In this document: piece after piece, positions 59,647 through 64,000 of the stretch | Numbering within the stretch: position 1 is the first letter of the stretch | Layout of the letters: each line of letters begins with the position of its first letter | NCBI GenBank assembly: GCA_030848705.1 | Contig: CM061238.1 | Location: 48,523,133-48,587,132 of the forward strand | Origin: Heracleum sosnowskyi | Taxonomy: Eukaryota > Streptophyta > Magnoliopsida > Apiales > Apiaceae | Length of the DNA: 64,000 nt | Reading direction: 5' to 3' | Notes under the pieces: generated by a model | Told to the model about the DNA's origin: nothing | What the model saw: the letters and a program-made list of their open reading frames with translations, nothing else | The model's database searches: none | Made by a program: the position numbers and the translations under genes

Positions 59647-60990
59647 CGAAAGGCATATGTATAAGCCTATTTGTAAACATCGAGGATACAACTTAACTTA
59701 AACAAGTTTGTAATAAGTAAATAATAATTCAATTGTCATAGGAATCTCAGAAGATCATATCAATCAAAATGATGAGTTTAAAAGTCATCTACAGACTTGA
59801 AGTTATTCTACATTGAAAGAAGTTCATTTATTTGATCAAGCCTTAGTGAAGTATTCAAGGAAGTGGATTTATTATAAAGACAGAGATTTCGGAAGTGTGA
59901 CGACAAGGGTATAGGTTACAGTGTTTGAAGAAAGGGTTTTAAAGAAAAGAGAATCACAACTTAAAGGTCAAAGATGAAGAACAGTCATTGAAGTTAGTCA
60001 CTCATGAACCAGACAGTACATCGAGTGTCAACGTCAGTCAGTGGAAGTTCGTCTTCATTTTAAGTGATTCACATGACAATTTCTCCTATCAAGAAATTGG
60101 ATTTTATTCTCCTTTAATTAACTAGATTATTTAATTGATTTAGCTAATAAATTAATAAATTAATTAAGAAGTTAATTAATTTAGAATTAAATCTAATTCT
60201 GGAAAGACTAAATTTGAACTAGTAAGACTATCCTGGATAGTCTTACCGATAGTCTTTGTAGTTCAAATATAGTCTTTCCGAAAGTCTTATTAGAAGAAAT
60301 GTAGTCTTACCGATAGTCTTTGTGAAATTATAATAGTCTTACCAGTTTTGCATTGTCTTTCCGATAGTCTTACTAAGGCTATTTGATAGTCTTTGTAATG
60401 CAATTAGGATAGTCTTTGTAATTAACCAAAAGGTAAGTACTTTTAAAAAAGCAGATTAGTCAAGGCTGGTGTACAAAAGCAAAGGATCAAGACAGAAAGC
60501 TTTTAACTAAACATATCATCAAAAACAAAGAAATGTTTCTGTCCAAAAGCTCAAGAACTGCCGGAGATATTTTCTTGATCAGTAAATCATTTCTAGAATT
60601 CAGTGTTATATTCAAGCCACTAGAAATCATTTACTTGTAATACTTTGACTATCTAGCGGATATTTATCCCTAGAACTTATCTCGAACTATTATTTATCGT
60701 TCTATCTTTTTATTACAAAAATAGATAAATTCATGTCGAATTTATTCTAGATTTGTTTTAATTTAGTTTGAGATTGAATCGCTGTAATCTGTATAATATT
60801 TGTAACACCTTTCAAGTTTAATATAAGTTATATTTAACTTGAATTTTGTTTCATTTAATTCTGCCATAATTTGTTCATCAATTGTTTAATCATATAACGA
60901 ACAAATTCGATAAAACGATATAGTTTGTATTCAACCCCCCATTATACAAACTGTGTGTATATATGCTACGTCAATCATATAACCTCATTT
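59647..60990 (+). mobile_element. 3' LTR of element 5 (boundaries approximate)
   Basis: Placed between the polypurine tract and the region after GTATTCAACCCCCC (about 60929-60942), which in elements 3 and 4 lies some 30-45 bp before the LTR end. No clear TG...CA pair was found; TGTATAAGCC at 59658 is one possible start. The 5' partner is not in the window. A repeated TAGTCTT motif fills 60204-60416. Confidence 0.6.
60204..60416. repeat. Cluster of eleven TAGTCTT/AAGACTA motifs in the LTR of element 5
   Basis: Cores start at 60204, 60224, 60238, 60250, 60270, 60302, 60314, 60334, 60365, 60387 and 60410; the first two are inverted. Contexts include GATAGTCTTACCG and GATAGTCTTTGTA. The spacing is irregular. 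Near-matches (GAAAGTCTTA, CATTGTCTTT) lie between. Confidence 0.88.
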
Positions 60991-61027
60991 CTCACTTCTC
61001 TTTTTGAGCACTTAAAAAATTATTTTC

Positions 61028-61321
61028 ATGAATTCAAAGAATAAGCAACTTTCTGATGCACCAAAGAGAAAAAAGTTGTTTGATCTCAATGAACCACCAC
61101 AATCACTTCAATCCATTGATCTGAATGTATCGCCACCGCCAGAAAATTTGACAATCGAAAAGCAACAAACCATTATCAGAATGTTAAAGTGTTTCATTAC
61201 TTGTTGTGACTATAAGTTTGTACAAGTACAATTTTCATTTTTAAACAATACTCATTGGCCAAAACTAACTACACGTTTTGTTCATTTTCAGGTTGTTATT
61301 AAAAAGACATCGGTGAATTAA
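61028..61321 (+). CDS. Short ORF with two EAR-like motifs (possible host gene fragment)
   Basis: ATG at 61028, 97 codons unspliced. The first 40 residues contain a basic patch KRKK followed by LFDLNEPP and, 12 residues on, IDLNVSPPP. DLNxxP is a known EAR repression motif that recruits TOPLESS-type co-repressors in plant nuclei. The later part (from about residue 52) looks non-coding. An intron with GT at 61183 and AG at about 61291 (TTCATTTTCAG) would replace it with a short tail, but the donor is weak. No DNA-binding domain is seen. It may be a captured gene fragment, a small repressor, or chance. No transcript evidence is available. Confidence 0.4.
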   Translation: MNSKNKQLSDAPKRKKLFDLNEPPQSLQSIDLNVSPPPENLTIEKQQTIIRMLKCFITCCDYKFVQVQFSFLNNTHWPKLTTRFVHFQVVIKKTSVN

Positions 61322-63074
61322 AATTTTCAGCTTTCATTGGATGCTCTGAATATTGGAGAATATTGAGAAATGCAAGCTACACGTAAAATTCTGGAATTAT
61401 TAGAGTTAAAAGATTTATTTTTATGTATGACTTTATCATGGTTATAATATTCTTTTTATTGAGTTTAAGAGTACATTTTAATTTTTATGTATTTCAATTT
61501 TTTGCTTAAAAATACAGTTTAATTTTTTAGTTTAAAAATACAGTTTAATTTGATTCAAAAACATTTGTAATTTCAATACTAAATATTGCTTGCTCACTTT
61601 AATTTCAATAAAAATATTACAGGTACTAGAATGGATGACAATCTACTAACACCTTAGACTATTGTTAAGCACCTGAGAGTAAATTAGTGGCATGCTCAAT
61701 AACATTTTTATCACATTTAAGTTGAAGCGGAATTATACAAGGTGGACAATGATCATCATCAAAATGTGGTTGTTTAAAACCATTACTGTAATAGATCAAG
61801 GTATTTTAATAATATTACATTGCTTGAGTATCGTGTACGGCGATAATATAGTACAGTTGGGATATATAGATGTATATATATATATATATGTGTACTCTAG
61901 TTGACGAGTCAACGCTATCTGTGTAAGTCAGTATGGATTTACGTGCTTGTATGATTTGAATGCGTAACTGTGTGAATTGAAATGTTTAAGTGAGTTGTTT
62001 GTATCTTAGAGTCATTTTAAAAGCACTGTTGGACTTTTATCAAATCATCAGAGTGTCTATAAATCATAAAAACCTTCTCTATAATGTCTATGTTATATTT
62101 GGAGACTTTTTAAAAATATAAGTTTATTTTAATTGGGCACCAATGATTTATTATGATTTTTTTTTAAATCATGATTTTCCTTAAAGATGTATTAAACTGT
62201 AAAATCTCTAGTTAAATATCTATAAGTCACAAAAATATGATCTTCATATGTATGTGTTCCTAATTTTATATTCTTGGTTATAAAAATGAGAGTTTATTTA
62301 TTTTCGGGCTTTAAGAATTTTTAAATGATTTTATATAGCAACTTTCGAATTAAAGTGTACTTCTTGTAAAATTCATATCTCAATATATATAAGCCCTAAA
62401 AATATTTTAAAAATATGTGTGTGAACCTCATTAGGTGTATTTTGTTTTAAAATTTTAAAATTTCAGAATTTATACAAAACCCATTTATTTTGATTTAAAT
62501 GACTATTAAAATAGTGTTTAAGTGGAAAGTGGGGTGTGAAAGGACAAGACTACCCTTGCAAGTGATAAAAGCCTTTTTTCTCTCTTTCTTCCTCATTCCA
62601 CCGGCTCTCTCTTTTTTTTCTCTCAACCCCGTGAGCTCCCTCCCCCTTTACTTTTCATTTCTTTGATTCTTTTAAGCAAATTTTATGAAATTTCTTGGGT
62701 GTTAAAGGTTGTTTAAGTGTTAAGTGTTGATGAGTTGAGCTTTTCCTTGAGTTTTGTTGGTTGCATGCAAGTATATATTCGGGTATAAGTATATGTGTGT
62801 CATAGAGAACTCAAACCTTGCATGCAATAAGATTTAATAGCTTAATGAAGGTTGTTAATGGATGGGTTGCAAGAAATTCGAAGTTTGAAGGTGATTTGTG
62901 TCGGGGTGCCGATCCTATGGCTACCATCGAACCAAAACCCCATCGGAAATGATTCCAAAGATGATCCGGTGGGCTTGATGATGATGATGTTGATGTTATT
63001 ATGCTTGATTGATAAAGTAGTAAGTGTATGTATGATTTAATTAAGTTGCATGTGATTTTTATTCAAGGATCTTA
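61322..63074. other. AT-rich stretch with no recognised gene
   Basis: No ORF with family features. A short (TA)n run lies at about 61873-61889. A pyrimidine-rich patch with CCGGCTCTCTC lies near 62570-62650. The patch and the sequence after it could be the downstream half of an old LTR, but I found no second copy or TG...CA ends. Confidence 0.5.
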
Positions 63075-63313
63075 AGTTGTATATATTAAAGACAAGATTC
63101 CATAATATTCTCTAATATTCTCACATCATTATGTGGCTTATTTGTAACAGTCTGTGATAGTTCTTATGCTTAGATTTAGCCTCATTCTTGGCCTCAATCT
63201 TGGCCTTTGTATTTTCCTTTCCATCCATTGATGTTGTATAGCTAGCTTAGCTATTTATAGTCATTGTAATTGTACATTCAAGATAAGCTTTTTCAATATT
63301 AATCTTCTTTTAT
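63075..63313 (+). mobile_element. LTR of small Ty1/copia element (Ale/Retrofit-like), boundaries approximate
   Basis: The short sequence before the primer site has a TATA-like CTATTTATAG near 63249 and ends ...AATCTTCTTTTATA just before TGGTATCAGAG. The start is uncertain, and the 3' LTR lies beyond the window. Confidence 0.5.
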
Positions 63314-63314
63314 A

Positions 63315-63325
63315 TGGTATCAGAG
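63315..63325 (+). other. Primer binding site, cut at its 3' edge by an inversion
   Basis: TGGTATCAGAG, 11 of the 12 usual bases. The twelfth (C) is replaced by A because the inverted segment begins at 63326. The C is found at the far end of the inverted segment. Confidence 0.8.
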
Positions 63326-63644
63326 ATTGAATGGTTGGCTTGCAGCTACCAATGAGAGCAGCAAGGATAATTTGGTCTTGTCGATACCAAGGAGAGAATT
63401 CTGGGTTTGGTTTGGTTTTCTCGGCGTCAAGGTATTCCGCCGGTACTGATTTTGAGCCGGTGACGAAATGAGCTAGATCAAATCCTATCAACGTGGATTG
63501 GACTTGCTTACGCCAGACTGGAAAATTTTCTGAGGTTAGAGTGGTGTTGAAGTGAGTTGCTGCATTGATTTGGACGATGGATTGGGATGCCATAATGCTT
63601 TCGGAAGCCGTAGAAAGTGGATCAGACTCGTTTGAGTTGAGAAG
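63326..63644 (-). pseudogene. gag: Inverted leader plus N-terminal gag segment of the small copia element
   Basis: Minus strand: leader, then ATG at 63593 (MASQSIVQIN) and a copia gag N-terminal region (TLTSENFPVWRKQVQSTLIG; FSPWYRQDQIILAALIGSC) running to 63326. The LTR, the primer site and the rest of gag are on the plus strand. The segment is flanked by the 7-bp inverted repeat ATCAGAG (63319-63325) and CTCTGAT (63645-63651). Codon phase is kept across both breakpoints. The rest of this gag has no stop, so the inversion is the only visible lesion in the window. Confidence 0.82.
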
Positions 63645-63651
63645 CTCTGAT

Positions 63652-64000
63652 CGCATCGGCAGAAACCTCAAAACAGGCTTGGGAACGCCTCGTTGCAAGC
63701 TATGCGAACTCATCCCGGTCCAGAATAATCTCCTTAAAATCGAAACTTGCATCCAATCCGAGAGGAAATCGTCCTGTTGCGGAGTATCTCCGAGATATGA
63801 AAAGTATTGCTGATGAACTTGCTTTGGTTCAGAGTCCTGTCACGGATGAAGATCTTATGATCCACATCTTACGTCAATTAGGGGAAGAATACAAAACCAT
63901 TGCAGTTTCCCTAAGCTTACTTGACACAAAAATTACGTTCCCTGTCTTGTTTGAAAAGCTGGTTGATTTCGAACGTGAACTGACTCTTACATCAACCTCA
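63652..64000 (+). pseudogene. gag: gag continuation of the small copia element (runs off window)
   Basis: Plus-strand frame, open from 63652 to the window end, with UBN2-type gag features (SKQAWERLVASYANSSRSRI; EYLRDMKSIADELALVQSPV; ILRQLGEEYKTIAVSLS). It continues the capsid domain whose N-terminal part is inverted at 63326-63593. Similar in pattern to Ale/Retrofit gag. The zinc knuckle and pol would lie outside the window. Confidence 0.82.

Noticed and set aside
62852..63040. 62-codon frame near 62.9 kb
   Set aside because: No ATG-based start, low-complexity Met/Leu tail and no recognisable domain.

Overview
This window is eukaryotic nuclear DNA, almost certainly from a plant. It is a repeat-rich intergenic block made of nested LTR retrotransposons. 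Signs include tRNA-iMet-type primer binding sites, Tekay-like Ty3/gypsy gag and integrase tails, and three SIRE/Maximus-type Ty1/copia elements carrying an extra 'env-like' ORF after pol. The species cannot be read from the sequence; an asterid eudicot such as Apiaceae would fit, but that is a guess. I see no convincing complete host gene, rRNA, tRNA or CRISPR array. One short ORF with two EAR-like motifs (about 61.0 kb) is the only candidate host gene fragment.

Layout. (1) 1-6996 and 29352-34193 (minus strand): a Tekay-like element in a tandem LTR-internal-LTR-internal-LTR arrangement. LTR-a is 1-1566, cut by the window edge. LTR-b is 4320-6956. LTR-c is 32079-34193, truncated. Both internal regions lack most of pol. 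(2) 6997-29351 (plus strand): a second, unrelated gypsy tandem array inserted in (1) with a 5-bp target duplication CAGAT. It has three LTRs of 4.95, 4.42 and 4.95 kb and two internal regions of exactly 4018 bp. The central LTR is a chimera of the two outer ones. (3) 34194-58179 (minus): an older SIRE-type element. Its 5' LTR, decayed gag, nearly complete pol, a 96-aa acidic ORF and a broken env-like ORF remain. Its 3' end is lost at the junction with LTR-c. (4) 37002-50118 (minus): a younger, structurally complete 13.1-kb SIRE-type element inserted in (3) with TSD ACCGT. Its env-like frame is about 1490 codons with one stop. (5) 58180 to about 60990 (plus): the 3' part of a third SIRE-type element, whose env-like ORF was hit by element (3). 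(6) 61.0-63.07 kb: AT-rich sequence with the EAR-motif ORF. (7) About 63.08-64.0 kb: the 5' end of a small copia element (Ale/Retrofit-like gag) with a 319-bp inversion between its primer binding site and gag.

The elements record a history: element 5, then 3 into 5, then 4 into 3; and gypsy tandem 1, then gypsy 2 into it, then tandem duplication of 2. The most unusual signal is that each SIRE-type element carries its own short motif repeated many times. In elements 3 and 4 the motif recurs in the LTR, in noncoding gaps and inside coding frames on both strands. The cores are TCAACG/CGTTGA in element 4, TGACAG/CTGTCA in element 3, and TAGTCTT/AAGACTA in the LTR of element 5. This resembles a self-recognition code, and the large accessory ORFs are candidate readers.
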